Shown here: positions 49,840-58,785 of the stretch, piece by piece
Layout of the letters: each line of letters starts with the position of its first letter
Position numbering within the stretch: position 1 is the stretch's first letter
Source: Planctomycetaceae bacterium
Lineage (GTDB): Bacteria > Planctomycetota > Planctomycetia > Planctomycetales > Planctomycetaceae
DNA: 64,000 bases
Assembly: GCA_041398785.1 (NCBI GenBank)
Contig: JAWKUA010000014.1
Span: 124,001 to 188,000 of the forward strand
Direction: 5' to 3'
The notes under the pieces: model-generated
Told to the model about the DNA's origin: nothing
What the model saw: only the letters and a program-made list of their open reading frames with translations
Databases searched by the model: none
Made by a program: the position numbers and the translations under genes

Positions 49840-52356
49840 TTACGGGAACTTCACGGGCAGCGGGAAATCAAGTGTGTCCTTGTTCGGCGTGAATCCGTTT
49901 CCGTCGACGTCCACGAAGACCGGATTGGTTAAGGCCGCCGGATGCTGACGACCCCAGTCCGGGCCCAGGACATCGCCAAGGACTTCAGTGCGGTGCCCGG
50001 TCGCGACGACGATGTGAGCGTCCCCGTCAAGTTCGATGTTCAGATCCTGATCGAACTTCACTGTATCATTGCCGAACTGATCCGGTGTCGTTTCGCGCGT
50101 GAAAGTCAGGCCGTCAACACGACGTCCGTTGACAAGCACGAACACCGTGTCGACATCAATCCAGTTCGGACACTGCACTCGCACGTGAACACTGACCTTG
50201 CCGGACGGTGCTGCCAGATCCTGACCGCTGACGACGGACTTGCCATCGGCGGAGAACGTGGCTTCCAGATACGGGCCGTTCGACATAATCAGTCGCCCCT
50301 GTTCGGATGCGTGCATCATTTCGGTCGAATCGATCTGAGCCGGGTCGTCGGTGCTGCTCTGAATCCAGTTCCGCAGGCCGCCGGAACCGTGGAAGTTGTA
50401 GTGAGCATCCGTGTTCACAACGCCATAGATTCGGAATCCCTGATTCAGCAACTGCAGCCAGTTCAGCATTCGCTGGTTGTTGAAGGCTTTGCCGTCGCGG
50501 ACATCGAACTGCTGCAGGTCCAGAATCTTGTCGATCGGGTGAATCTCCATCACATCCATAAACTCAAAACCGCGAGAATAGCCGCCGTCCGGTTTGCCAT
50601 CGCCGTCCTTATCGAAGAACAGCCAGCCCATGTCCGGGTGATTCTGCTGGATGAGTTTTTCGCTGCGGTCGTCCCACAGAGCAATGCGTTCGATCTGAGT
50701 TTCCGGACTGATGTCGGTTGTCGGCCCGCCGCCGTCCTGCGTTCGCGGCGTGTATTTCATGGGGAACACATTCTGGTGATTCAACGGCAGCGGCTGCCCG
50801 GTCAGTTCCATGCCGGACACCGTGGCGAGCTGCGACTGCAGATTGAGCGCATCGATGTGATGGCTGTACGTGCTGACGCGATTGTGTTCGGTGCATGGTG
50901 CGAATTCCACGTGCTCAGCCGCCAGGTTCAGGACTCGGCCAAGCTGGCTGCCGGTGTTGTCTCCCGACGGAGAACTGTGGCTGTGGAAATCGGCGCTGAC
51001 CCAGCCGGGAGTCTTCACTGACCGCTTCAGCGACGCACTCAGTACAGAAGTCTTGCCGCCTTCAACTGTGACCTTTGTGAACACGGCATCATATTCCGGT
51101 CCGTGGCTTACGATGACGTCGTAGGTTCCGGCCTTCAGTGGAACGTCGAACGTGCCGTCTTCGGTGTAGGCCAGATTGCGAACAAAGTACTCGGCCGTTT
51201 CCGGTCCCCAGTTTGGCGTGGGTGTTCCGCCGCTGCCGATGAATTCGACCTTGGCGGGAATGGAGCGGGCTTCGCCATCGGTGATTTTCGCGCTAACGAC
51301 GCCGGTTGCGTAGGCGGCTTCCACGGCGAATTCATTGTCGCCGCTCGCCACAGAAATCCTGATCGTGCCTGGCGGCAGGACGTCAATTCCAGCGGCGGTG
51401 ACGTTCAGTGTGTACTCACCAGCCGGCAGTCGGGTTTCGACGTGTCCGTCATTGCCAGTCAAGACGGTGCCACGCTCCGTACTACCGGAACTGATGATGA
51501 TTCGTGCTCCGGCGACCGGTTGATGCTTCGCGTCTGTGATGCTCAGTTTTGCCGAGAAAGCTTGCGGACCGCCGCTCAGTTCGTCATTCACGGCCAGCAC
51601 TTCAACAAGATCCTTCGCCACAATGATTTGACGCGTGAACTCGAACGACTCACCGGGTTTCATGATTGCCGGCTGGCCATCGATCGCTTCGTAGTCCAGC
51701 ACTGTCTCGCGAGCGTTGCTGTTGCAGCGAATCCGGTAGCCGTCCGCTCGCACGCCGTACGCCTGACCCCAGTAAATGTCGTGGAACCAGAACAGGTCGT
51801 GAGTTCCGTTGGGAGTCTTCGGCATATCTTCCTTGCCTCCGTCGGCTCGCAGGTCGTCTTCCACGGCCAGCGTCCAGTCGCTGCCTGTCGTGTTCTTCCA
51901 GGTTGATGTGACTTCGATCACAGGCTGATCGGGCAGCAGCGAATATCGAACCATGCAGCTCGGCCGGTCGTCGGTGCCCGGTGAAACAACAGTCACGGCA
52001 TCATCGACCCGCTCCAGCATGCCGGAAAACGGAAACTTGCGGCGTCCGGGATAGAAGCAGCTAAGCTGATCGCTTTCGAAGGATGTCGCGGCGAAATCAA
52101 TCAGGCAGCCGCCCACATTTCGCACGGTCATGTTCGCGTTGCGAGTATTGACGGAAGCGGCAATGATCGCCCGCGCGGCCGCGTTTTTCATCGCAATGTC
52201 GCCATAGATCGCGTCGACTTCCTTACCGCGAGGAACCAGGCCTTCCCAGTTGTCAGCGGTCAGTTTGCCGGGCACGCCGACCTGGGCGACGGCGACGCCG
52301 GACAACAGTATGGCGAGCAGGACGGTAACGATCGGCAACGCGGCGTTCTTCGACAT
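49840..52356 (-). CDS. Secreted CehA/McbA-type metallohydrolase (PHP fold)
   Basis: The 838-residue product has a signal peptide (residues 1-24, ending VAVAQ). The N-terminal ~450 residues include carboxypeptidase-regulatory-type beta domains (VAGARIIISSG, LPAGEYTLNVTAAG). The PHP domain starts with GWVSADFHSHSSPSGDN, then VEFAPCTEHNRVSTYSHH, LIQQNHPDMGWL and YGVVNTDAHYNFHGSGG, supplying the usual His/Asp metal ligands. CehA/McbA proteins hydrolyse carbamates or amides; other members are phosphoesterases. Substrate is unknown. It is monocistronic and ends next to repeat element P2b. Confidence 0.82.
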   Translation of the reverse strand: MSKNAALPIVTVLLAILLSGVAVAQVGVPGKLTADNWEGLVPRGKEVDAIYGDIAMKNAAARAIIAASVNTRNANMTVRNVGGCLIDFAATSFESDQLSCFYPGRRKFPFSGMLERVDDAVTVVSPGTDDRPSCMVRYSLLPDQPVIEVTSTWKNTTGSDWTLAVEDDLRADGGKEDMPKTPNGTHDLFWFHDIYWGQAYGVRADGYRIRCNSNARETVLDYEAIDGQPAIMKPGESFEFTRQIIVAKDLVEVLAVNDELSGGPQAFSAKLSITDAKHQPVAGARIIISSGSTERGTVLTGNDGHVETRLPAGEYTLNVTAAGIDVLPPGTIRISVASGDNEFAVEAAYATGVVSAKITDGEARSIPAKVEFIGSGGTPTPNWGPETAEYFVRNLAYTEDGTFDVPLKAGTYDVIVSHGPEYDAVFTKVTVEGGKTSVLSASLKRSVKTPGWVSADFHSHSSPSGDNTGSQLGRVLNLAAEHVEFAPCTEHNRVSTYSHHIDALNLQSQLATVSGMELTGQPLPLNHQNVFPMKYTPRTQDGGGPTTDISPETQIERIALWDDRSEKLIQQNHPDMGWLFFDKDGDGKPDGGYSRGFEFMDVMEIHPIDKILDLQQFDVRDGKAFNNQRMLNWLQLLNQGFRIYGVVNTDAHYNFHGSGGLRNWIQSSTDDPAQIDSTEMMHASEQGRLIMSNGPYLEATFSADGKSVVSGQDLAAPSGKVSVHVRVQCPNWIDVDTVFVLVNGRRVDGLTFTRETTPDQFGNDTVKFDQDLNIELDGDAHIVVATGHRTEVLGDVLGPDWGRQHPAALTNPVFVDVDGNGFTPNKDTLDFPLPVKFP

Positions 52357-52576
52357 GGAACACTCCTGAGCTGGCGGGGTGATGCGAGCGGTGAGAGTGT
52401 TTCACGATAGTCGAAAACGCGTGTTGAGTCGTGCGCGGCGAGTGAATTCTGTGTGAATCCCGGTTAACGCCACCCGGTGAGCTGCGCGGAATTGTGCGCT
52501 ATCGAAGCCGATGAACTGCGCGACGTTGTGCGATGACGAAGCCAGCGAGCTGCGCGACGCGTCGACGTCGACCGTT

Positions 52577-52798
52577 CGCACCCGTCCAACGCGAAAGCGC
52601 GAAATCGTGCCGGACCTTTGTGCCTTCGTGCCTCGTTCGCGGCTCGCCGCGCGATGGGCCGCATTGCGAAGCCAGCGAGCTGCGACGTCAGTCCGCAATC
52701 CGCATGTCCGGACGCAAGTGGCACCGACAAATGCGTCGACCGCACCCGTCCAACGCGAAAGCGCAAGATCGTTCCGGTCCTTTGTGCCTCCGTGCCTC
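52577..52798 (+). repeat. 58-bp direct repeat, two copies at 164-bp offset
   Basis: Copies lie at 52577-52634 and 52741-52798. They share CGCACCCGTCCAACGCGAAA, then ATCGTxCCGGxCCTTTGTGC and CGTGCCTC with a few mismatches. The second half of the unit (CCTTTGTGCC...CGTGCCTC) occurs again near 61180-61200. Confidence 0.8.
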
Positions 52799-52830
52799 TG
52801 TGTGAGCCCGCGTCACGCTGCTCGCCGGGG
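52681..52830. repeat. Palindromic element P2, copy c (long centre)
   Basis: Left arm near 52681-52700 (GCGACGTCAGTCCGCAATCC), right arm near 52808-52830 (CGCGTCACGCTGCTCGCCGG), separated by ~105 bp that includes the second copy of the 58-bp direct repeat. The right arm has a base change from the usual CGTCGCGCTGC. Confidence 0.6.
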
Positions 52831-52873
52831 CGAATGTCGGTGACCGGGACTTGCTCGTGCGAAATTCCGGTCG

Positions 52874-53557
52874 CTACCTTCGACGTCGTTTCTGTTTCGG
52901 CAGTTCGATCGTCAGGCTTTCCAGCTTGTCTTCCGACGCTGCAGTCGTCGAAGTTACGGCTGCTGCTGTCGCTGCCGGAGGAGTGGCGGGCTTTGTCTGT
53001 TCGTTTCGCACGACATCACGACTGATGGCCGTTTCCGCCGCGTGTCGGTTCAGTCGGCCACTAAGCGGGATGGCCGTGTAGGGAGAAGAAACCGTTCGGC
53101 CGTTCTCCGGCACGAATTCAACCTTCAGTCCGCAATCTGCTCTGCCGGGATTCGGCACGACGTACGGCAGGAAGACGTTGTACGAGTACCCCAGCGTTCC
53201 ATTCGTCACGTGAGCGTTCCAGCCGCCGCTGTCGAACGTGAATTTGTGAACGGGAACGGGATTCAGATCGTCAGGGTTGAAGTTGTCATATTCGTAGATA
53301 TTCACCGTACCTTTCACGGGAACGGGCGAAGGGTCTCCGTAACTGAAGAACAGAATCTGGCCGGCGAAACCGCGCGACGGATTGCCGTCGAGTCCGACAC
53401 CTTCCGCCGCCTCCCACAGGCACAGAATCCGAGTTACCTTGTCGGTCTGTTTTCGATTGAACATGAACCGCGCCGGAGCGTGAAACAACGACGTGGTATT
53501 GCATCCGGTCAGTACGACGGCGAGGCTGAGCAGCAGCAGGCAGCGCGATGGTTTCAT
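52874..53557 (-). CDS. Lipoprotein encoded just after the secretin gene
   Basis: The 227-residue product starts at ATG 53557 with a lipobox (LLLSLAVVLTGC, Cys19). It then has a beta-rich domain: TDKVTRILCLWEAAEGVGLD, GFAGQILFFSYGDPSPVPVK and GTVNIYEYDNFNPDDLNPVP. The C-terminal ~60 residues are Ala/Thr/Ser-rich and end KQKRRRR. No named family recognised. It lies downstream of the secretin on the same strand, separated by a P1 palindrome; it could be a secretin-associated outer membrane lipoprotein, though that is only a positional inference. Confidence 0.7.
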   Translation of the reverse strand: MKPSRCLLLLSLAVVLTGCNTTSLFHAPARFMFNRKQTDKVTRILCLWEAAEGVGLDGNPSRGFAGQILFFSYGDPSPVPVKGTVNIYEYDNFNPDDLNPVPVHKFTFDSGGWNAHVTNGTLGYSYNVFLPYVVPNPGRADCGLKVEFVPENGRTVSSPYTAIPLSGRLNRHAAETAISRDVVRNEQTKPATPPAATAAAVTSTTAASEDKLESLTIELPKQKRRRR

Positions 53558-53651
53558 GGTGAAATTCCTGATGTGGTCGTGGTCTGTCCATGCTGTCGTT
53601 ACAAATCAGCTGCGGAGTGCTGGAACTCCATCAGGCATGAATCGATGGGCC

Positions 53652-53714
53652 GTGTGCCACTGGCTGTGCCAGTGTCCTCCACCGTCGAAAGCACTGGCAC
53701 AGCCAGTGGCACAC
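53652..53714. repeat. Palindromic element P1, copy 2: perfect 23-bp inverted repeat with 17-bp spacer
   Basis: Arms 53652-53674 and 53692-53714 are identical to those of copy 1 at 14529-14591, with the same 17-bp spacing but a different spacer sequence. The flanks ATCGATGGG before and CAAAA after are shared too. Confidence 0.92.
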
Positions 53715-53769
53715 GGCAAAATATGAGGGACATGGTGCCGGTGGCGCTGTGTCGTCCCGGCAGTGACGC

Positions 53770-56700
53770 CTACTTCCGCCGCTTCAACATTTTTTGCATC
53801 CAGCTCTCACGGGCAGCGTCGTCCGGATCCGCTTCCTCTTCGAATTCAGCGTCGTCCGAACTGAACGAAATGGACCGTGTCGCCTTTTCGGGGCTTGCTC
53901 CTTCAGCCAGTTGGCGAGTTGCCGTGGCGGGGCGAATGATCGGTTCAGCAGTTTCGTGAAGTTGTGCAGCAGACCGCTGTCCTCTGCGAACCGAAAGGCT
54001 GTCCAGAGTCGGCATTGGTTCGCTGCCCCGATTCCGTCGGTTGCTTTGAGGCGGGTAGTCTTCCATTCCCGGAGCCGGCAGGTACGGTTCGTCGGTCGGC
54101 GTGATTCCCTGTGACGGATAGATCTCACCAGGCACGCCGTAGCTTTCGGACGGTAATTGCTGATACTGCTGCAGACCCGACGGAGGCACGCTGTACAGCG
54201 GACCGTGGATCTCTTCCGCCTCGGATTCGATAAAGTGGATCCGCTCGGATTCGATCTGCTTGATCAGTTCGGAATCGACATCACCGAATACGATTCGCGG
54301 AGTCAGGAAGATCAGCAGCTCCGTTCGAGCAGTATTCGTGCCGTCGTAACGGAACGCTCTGCCGACGATTGGCAGGTCACCCAGCCAGGGCACCTTGCGT
54401 TCCAGCGTTTCGTCGGTCTTGGTAATCATCCCACCGATGACGATCGTTTGCCCGTTGGGCACGTTGACGGTCGTGTCAGCAATGGCCAAGTTGATAATGA
54501 CGGAGTCGACGGTGTTGCCCGTTGTCAGGTCGGTAAAGACAGGCACGGAACCTGACGCCAGAGCACTCTTTTCCGCATAGACCTCCATTGCGACGCTGCC
54601 GTCAGGCGTAATTCGCGGTGTGACTTCCAGGATGATGCCGATTCGTTGCGGCGTAATCTGCGGTGTGACGGCCGTGACCGTTTGAGTCACACCGTTCACA
54701 ACCGGCACCTGCTGGCCGACTTCCATTCGGGCAATGTTGTTATGTGTCGTGCGGATCATCGGACGGCTGAGGACGTGAACCGTTCGACGTGCGGCAAGAG
54801 CCCGCATCAGCACACTGACTGCGTCGGATTGAGCAGAGAACACAAAACCGCCAAAGCCCAGATCATTATTCTGCCGCCCAAGTGAAAAGTTCGAGAGGCC
54901 CTGGGTGCCAATCGTTCGCGTCGATGCGACCTGGCCGTTGTTCCCCAGAGGGGCCGACGTGTTATTGAAGTTGAAACCCGGTGTTCTGGTGCTTGAAACG
55001 ATTGTTTGGCTGGTTGTCTGCGGCTGCCCCACTGGTGTACTCGTTACCGTCGTCGTGATCAGGTCGCCGACGACGCCACGGCTATACAACAACGGATCCT
55101 GGAACCCCAGTTCGACTCCGAATTCATCGGTGTTGTCCAGAGTGACTTCCACAATCAGAGCCTGGATCACGACCTGTGGCGGGGTGGCATCCAGTTCTTC
55201 GATGATGTCGGTGATCTTGCTGTAATAGTCCGGCGATGCACTGACGATCAGCGAGTTGCTGTTGGTATCAGGGGCAATCACCACTTCCTGGCGGATGCGT
55301 TCGATGTTGCTGATCAGGTCTTCGGTACTTGTCTGAAGCGCCTGCTGTTGTGTCAGGAAGTTCTGAATGCTGGCGGAAACCAGTTCCGCCGGAGCATTCC
55401 GCAGTTGAATGACGGATGTCTGTCGCTGACGGGAATCGTCGCTGTCGAGCCGCAGCAGAATCGCTTCCACGACTCCCAGAGCTTCCTCGCTTCCGACGGC
55501 CAGCACAGTGTTGGACCGAACGTCAGCGGAAAACTGCAGAGGAATCAGGCTGTTGGTTGCGTCTTCGGCTCCGGCAATCTGGACGCCAAGCTGCTCTTCC
55601 TGGTTCTGGTTCTCAAACAGTGACGTCAGCAGTTCCACGGATTGTGTCGCGTCGGCATTCTTCAGAGTGAAGACCTTAATCGAAGCAGTTGCGGACGGTG
55701 CGCCATCCAGTTCGGCAATCAGCGCGGACAGCAGCATCATGCTGGCCTGCGGTGCTGACACAACCAGCGTGTTCATGCGCGGATCGGCTGTGATTCGCAC
55801 GTCGGCCAGAATCCCGGATTTCACCAGCCGTTCGGTATCGCCATCGGATGTCAGAAACTCCAGAGCCACCGACGTGCCGTCACGCAGTTCCTGCGGAGCC
55901 TGGTTTGTCCCGCCTCCAAACCCTCCAAACCCGCCGGCCCCGCCGGTTGTCGTCTGCGGGGGCGAACTGACGGACTGAATCGCCTGGTTGATCACGTCCG
56001 CCAGTTCTGTGGCCGTGGCATGATTCAACTGGAAGATCTGCACGCGATGAACCTTGCCAGGTGCGTCCAGGTCAATCTTCGCAATCAGGTCCGCAACCTT
56101 GTCCAGGTCGGCGGGACTTCCCTGCACAATGACGGAGTTCGTGCGGACGTCTGCAATCGACTGAATACGAGTCCGCAGCCCGCGTCCTTCCGCCGTTTCG
56201 TAAAGTGTGTCCAGCGCTGTCAGCACCTGCGAAGCGATCGCATGCTTCAGCGGGAATACTCGAAATTCCGACTGAGGATCGACTTCCTTGTCCAGCAGAT
56301 GGATGTTCTCAAGGATGTTGTCCAGCTCTATCTTCGGTGCCAGAATCAGAATCGAATTCGGCTGCACGACGGGAAAGAAGGCGACCGTTTTGCGTTCCGT
56401 GGTTCCGCGCTGACGCAGTTCGGCCAGCCGGTCGTAGACGGACGTCAGCAGTTCGGACATCGCTTCGGAGTTCACGTGGTGCAGCTCTTCGAGGTGGATT
56501 CCCGGCAGAGAGCCCTGGCTCATTTCTTCCAGTTGATTGATCAGCTCGCGAATCTGTGCGACGTCTGCCTGGTTACCTCTGATGAGCAGACCGCCGATTT
56601 CCGGAATCGCCTGAATCGTGACATCGCCGCGCAAGTTGATGGAATCGCCGGGCAGATCTTCATTCTGGTCGGCAGGTGCGTTCGGATCGTCATTCTGCGG

Positions 56701-57813
56701 CCGGCCATTCTGCTGACCCTGCAGCGCCACCAGGCGATGAAGCTGCTCGTTGAGCTGTGCCGCCGTCGCTTCGTCGACGACGCTGGCGGGCATCAGTTCC
56801 ACCGTTTCACCGCTTTCTTCGTCCAGCGGCTGGTCCAGTTCGTTGACGAGTCGGACCAAATGCCCAATCCGGCCTTCCGAAGCTTCCAGCAACAGTTCAT
56901 TGGACGACTGATCGATGCCGATGCGAAAAACGGGACGAACGTTCTGAACGTTGACATTGGCCGGATTGACCACAACGGTCGGCAATCCCTGCAGGCCGTC
57001 TTTCACAAGTTCCGCACGCGTTTCGTAGACCAGATAAATGCTTCGCGCCAGCTCCGCAGCTTTCAAATGCCGGACCTGAACGGTGCGAACAACCGCGGGA
57101 CCATTGTCGATCGCAGACTGAGCGCCTTGATTCCTGGGCCGCGTTAAGGTTTCACTGAATTCGCGTTCGCCGGTCGGTTCGTAGTCGCGCCGGACGTCGC
57201 CCGGGGCGGGAACATCATCCTGCTGAGCCACCCGGGTCCACGGAGTCAGTGACGACGAGTCGTCGCTGCGCCGGCTGGCCGGATGAAACGGATTTCCGGC
57301 AGCCGCGCGGTCCACCGGAGACTCCGAAGCTCGTTCGCGCCGGCTTCCCGGCTGCGGATAAGCGCTGCTGGGAGTTTCCGGAACGGTGGGCCGGGCATAT
57401 CGAGTGCGCGCTTTTTCGAGCTGCAGCACGATCAGGAAATTATTCTGCAGGATCAGGCGAAAGCCCTGCGGTTCAAGTTCCGTATTCAGAATGTTCAACG
57501 CGGACTCAACGCTGTATCGCGTCTTGTCTCGCCGCGCGAAGCGGCCCGACGGGATCTTGTCCATCACCAGACTCAGTTCCGCCTGCTGCGCAACATCGCG
57601 CAGCACGCGCTGCCAGCCCGCATCGAAATAGTTTAGCCGAACGCCGTCAGGATCCTGTTCCGGGGCTGCCTGCGCATCCCCGCGTGAAAAGACCTCGCGA
57701 AACGAGGACGTGCGATCCTCGGAAGCGTCAAGCTGGTCGTTGTCGTGCAGTAGCCAGCATGTCGCCGCAGCGGTTCCCGCCAGCGCCAATGCCAGAAAGC
57801 CATGATGTCTCAC
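53770..57813 (-). CDS. Very large secretin (type II/IV pilus GspD/PilQ superfamily)
   Basis: The 1347-residue product begins with a signal peptide-like stretch (MRHHGFLALALAGTAAATC). A short N-terminal secretin/TonB-like domain (STN) follows at ~57-112. Then come a Pro/Ser-rich linker and multiple secretin N-domain repeats (VVRTVQVRHLKAAELARSI, EFRVFPLKHAIASQVLTAL, VHRVQIFQLNHATATELAD, SIKVFTLKNADATQSVELL). The C-terminal secretin domain has PPQVVIQALIVEVTLDNTDE, GQQVPVVNGV, PNGQTIVIGGMITKTDETLE, VPWLGDLPIVGRAFR and TELLIFLTPRIV. It forms an outer-membrane ring. No inner-membrane partner genes are adjacent, so type II versus pilus use is open. Normal secretins are 550-800 residues; this one is enlarged by extra N-repeats and Gln/Gly linkers. 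Confidence 0.88.
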   Translation of the reverse strand: MRHHGFLALALAGTAAATCWLLHDNDQLDASEDRTSSFREVFSRGDAQAAPEQDPDGVRLNYFDAGWQRVLRDVAQQAELSLVMDKIPSGRFARRDKTRYSVESALNILNTELEPQGFRLILQNNFLIVLQLEKARTRYARPTVPETPSSAYPQPGSRRERASESPVDRAAAGNPFHPASRRSDDSSSLTPWTRVAQQDDVPAPGDVRRDYEPTGEREFSETLTRPRNQGAQSAIDNGPAVVRTVQVRHLKAAELARSIYLVYETRAELVKDGLQGLPTVVVNPANVNVQNVRPVFRIGIDQSSNELLLEASEGRIGHLVRLVNELDQPLDEESGETVELMPASVVDEATAAQLNEQLHRLVALQGQQNGRPQNDDPNAPADQNEDLPGDSINLRGDVTIQAIPEIGGLLIRGNQADVAQIRELINQLEEMSQGSLPGIHLEELHHVNSEAMSELLTSVYDRLAELRQRGTTERKTVAFFPVVQPNSILILAPKIELDNILENIHLLDKEVDPQSEFRVFPLKHAIASQVLTALDTLYETAEGRGLRTRIQSIADVRTNSVIVQGSPADLDKVADLIAKIDLDAPGKVHRVQIFQLNHATATELADVINQAIQSVSSPPQTTTGGAGGFGGFGGGTNQAPQELRDGTSVALEFLTSDGDTERLVKSGILADVRITADPRMNTLVVSAPQASMMLLSALIAELDGAPSATASIKVFTLKNADATQSVELLTSLFENQNQEEQLGVQIAGAEDATNSLIPLQFSADVRSNTVLAVGSEEALGVVEAILLRLDSDDSRQRQTSVIQLRNAPAELVSASIQNFLTQQQALQTSTEDLISNIERIRQEVVIAPDTNSNSLIVSASPDYYSKITDIIEELDATPPQVVIQALIVEVTLDNTDEFGVELGFQDPLLYSRGVVGDLITTTVTSTPVGQPQTTSQTIVSSTRTPGFNFNNTSAPLGNNGQVASTRTIGTQGLSNFSLGRQNNDLGFGGFVFSAQSDAVSVLMRALAARRTVHVLSRPMIRTTHNNIARMEVGQQVPVVNGVTQTVTAVTPQITPQRIGIILEVTPRITPDGSVAMEVYAEKSALASGSVPVFTDLTTGNTVDSVIINLAIADTTVNVPNGQTIVIGGMITKTDETLERKVPWLGDLPIVGRAFRYDGTNTARTELLIFLTPRIVFGDVDSELIKQIESERIHFIESEAEEIHGPLYSVPPSGLQQYQQLPSESYGVPGEIYPSQGITPTDEPYLPAPGMEDYPPQSNRRNRGSEPMPTLDSLSVRRGQRSAAQLHETAEPIIRPATATRQLAEGASPEKATRSISFSSDDAEFEEEADPDDAARESWMQKMLKRRK

Positions 57814-58231
57814 CGTGGTGATCCTTCACGTAATGCAGGCTTTCAATAGCCTCCCCCCTGAACCGGAAACCGGGTCGATGACAGAGTCCGCTGCGTTTTC
57901 AATCGCCGGCAGCAGAAGAAATTCCCTTGAGGCAACGGGGAACCTGTGGCGCAAGCCTTTCGCTCTGTATCGGGTTTACCGATTATTCTGTTCTATCGGG
58001 TTGTGACGCCCGTTCAGATGAGTCGGGTTATGCCGGATTTGAGGCCGGACGGCGATTCGTCGCAGTGCCCGCGGTCTCAGGCCAGGCCGTCGGTGACTTC
58101 TGATCCTGATCCGCGTGTCGGCGGCCAACGTCGGTTGGAGTACCGTCAGGTGCGGAGTAAGCGTTGACGATTGCACGCCGGCGATCGGGGCTGATTGCTT
58201 TATGTGATTTCAGGTAAGGCTTTCCGAAGAC
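57814..58231. other. Divergent gap upstream of the secretin
   Basis: This 418-bp gap contains no recognisable gene or repeat. It must hold the secretin promoter on the minus strand; no clear -35/-10 pair was found by eye. Confidence 0.4.
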
Positions 58232-58672
58232 ATGTTTCACGCCATCAGAAACTTTCTGCTGAGAATGGCGGACGCCGGACGTTCGGAGGCCGACATGTCT
58301 ATCGTCCGCTTCCGGGCCAACCGGCAGCAACTGCAGGATGAGTTCTTTCGGCTGGCTTCGTCCTCCGGTAAGCCTCGCGGGCTGATCTGGACGAATTGCG
58401 ACTGGCAGTCGGAGTTTGCTTTGGTGAAGGACAGCAGCACGGGACTGCTGACGGCTTATTCCGCGGTCCACGTCAGTTTTGCGGCAGTGGAAGGCGGCGA
58501 GATGGAAGGCGTTGACGCCGTCTCCGCAATCCGGGAAGGCTCAGCGGTGTTCCACTATCAAAACGGACAATGGGGCACGGGAGGAGGGCTGCTGTTCAAC
58601 ATGTCACCGAAACTCGCCGCACAGCGTGTCGGTGACGGACATGAAGTGCTGCGGATTGTCGATTTGGAATGA
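58232..58672 (+). CDS. Small conserved-looking protein of unknown function
   Basis: The 146-residue product starts at ATG 58232. It is alpha/beta and soluble (QLQDEFFRLASSSGKPRGLI, STGLLTAYSAVHVSFAAVEG, SAVFHYQNGQWGTGGGLLFN, VGDGHEVLRIVDLE). I recognise no family. There is no signal peptide. Codon use matches neighbours, and an ATG at 58295 (MSIVRFR) is a possible later start. Confidence 0.6.
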   Translation: MFHAIRNFLLRMADAGRSEADMSIVRFRANRQQLQDEFFRLASSSGKPRGLIWTNCDWQSEFALVKDSSTGLLTAYSAVHVSFAAVEGGEMEGVDAVSAIREGSAVFHYQNGQWGTGGGLLFNMSPKLAAQRVGDGHEVLRIVDLE

Positions 58673-58699
58673 CCGACATGACGGACTCCGCGCGCTCCG

Positions 58700-58745
58700 G
58701 CGAACTACGCCGCCCACCGCGCGACGTGAGTCCGCTTTCGCGCTG
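58700..58745. repeat. Partial P2-type palindrome
   Basis: GGCGAACTACGCCGCCCACC and CGCGCGACGTGAGTCCGC precede the convergent end of the EF-G gene. This is a short, degenerate member of the P2 family without a clear right arm. Confidence 0.4.
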
Positions 58746-58785
58746 ACCGGGCGCATTCGTGTGATCGGACGTGCGATTGGCCCGA

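Larger units (their letters stand above)
52357..52873. other. Repeat-rich intergenic region
   Basis: It contains a 58-bp direct repeat (52577-52634 and 52741-52798, with a 164-bp offset; core CGCACCCGTCCAACGCGAAA) and a P2 palindrome (52681-52830). Around 52480-52550, repeated GAACTGCGCGACG/GAGCTGCGCG units also occur. No gene recognised. Confidence 0.7.
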
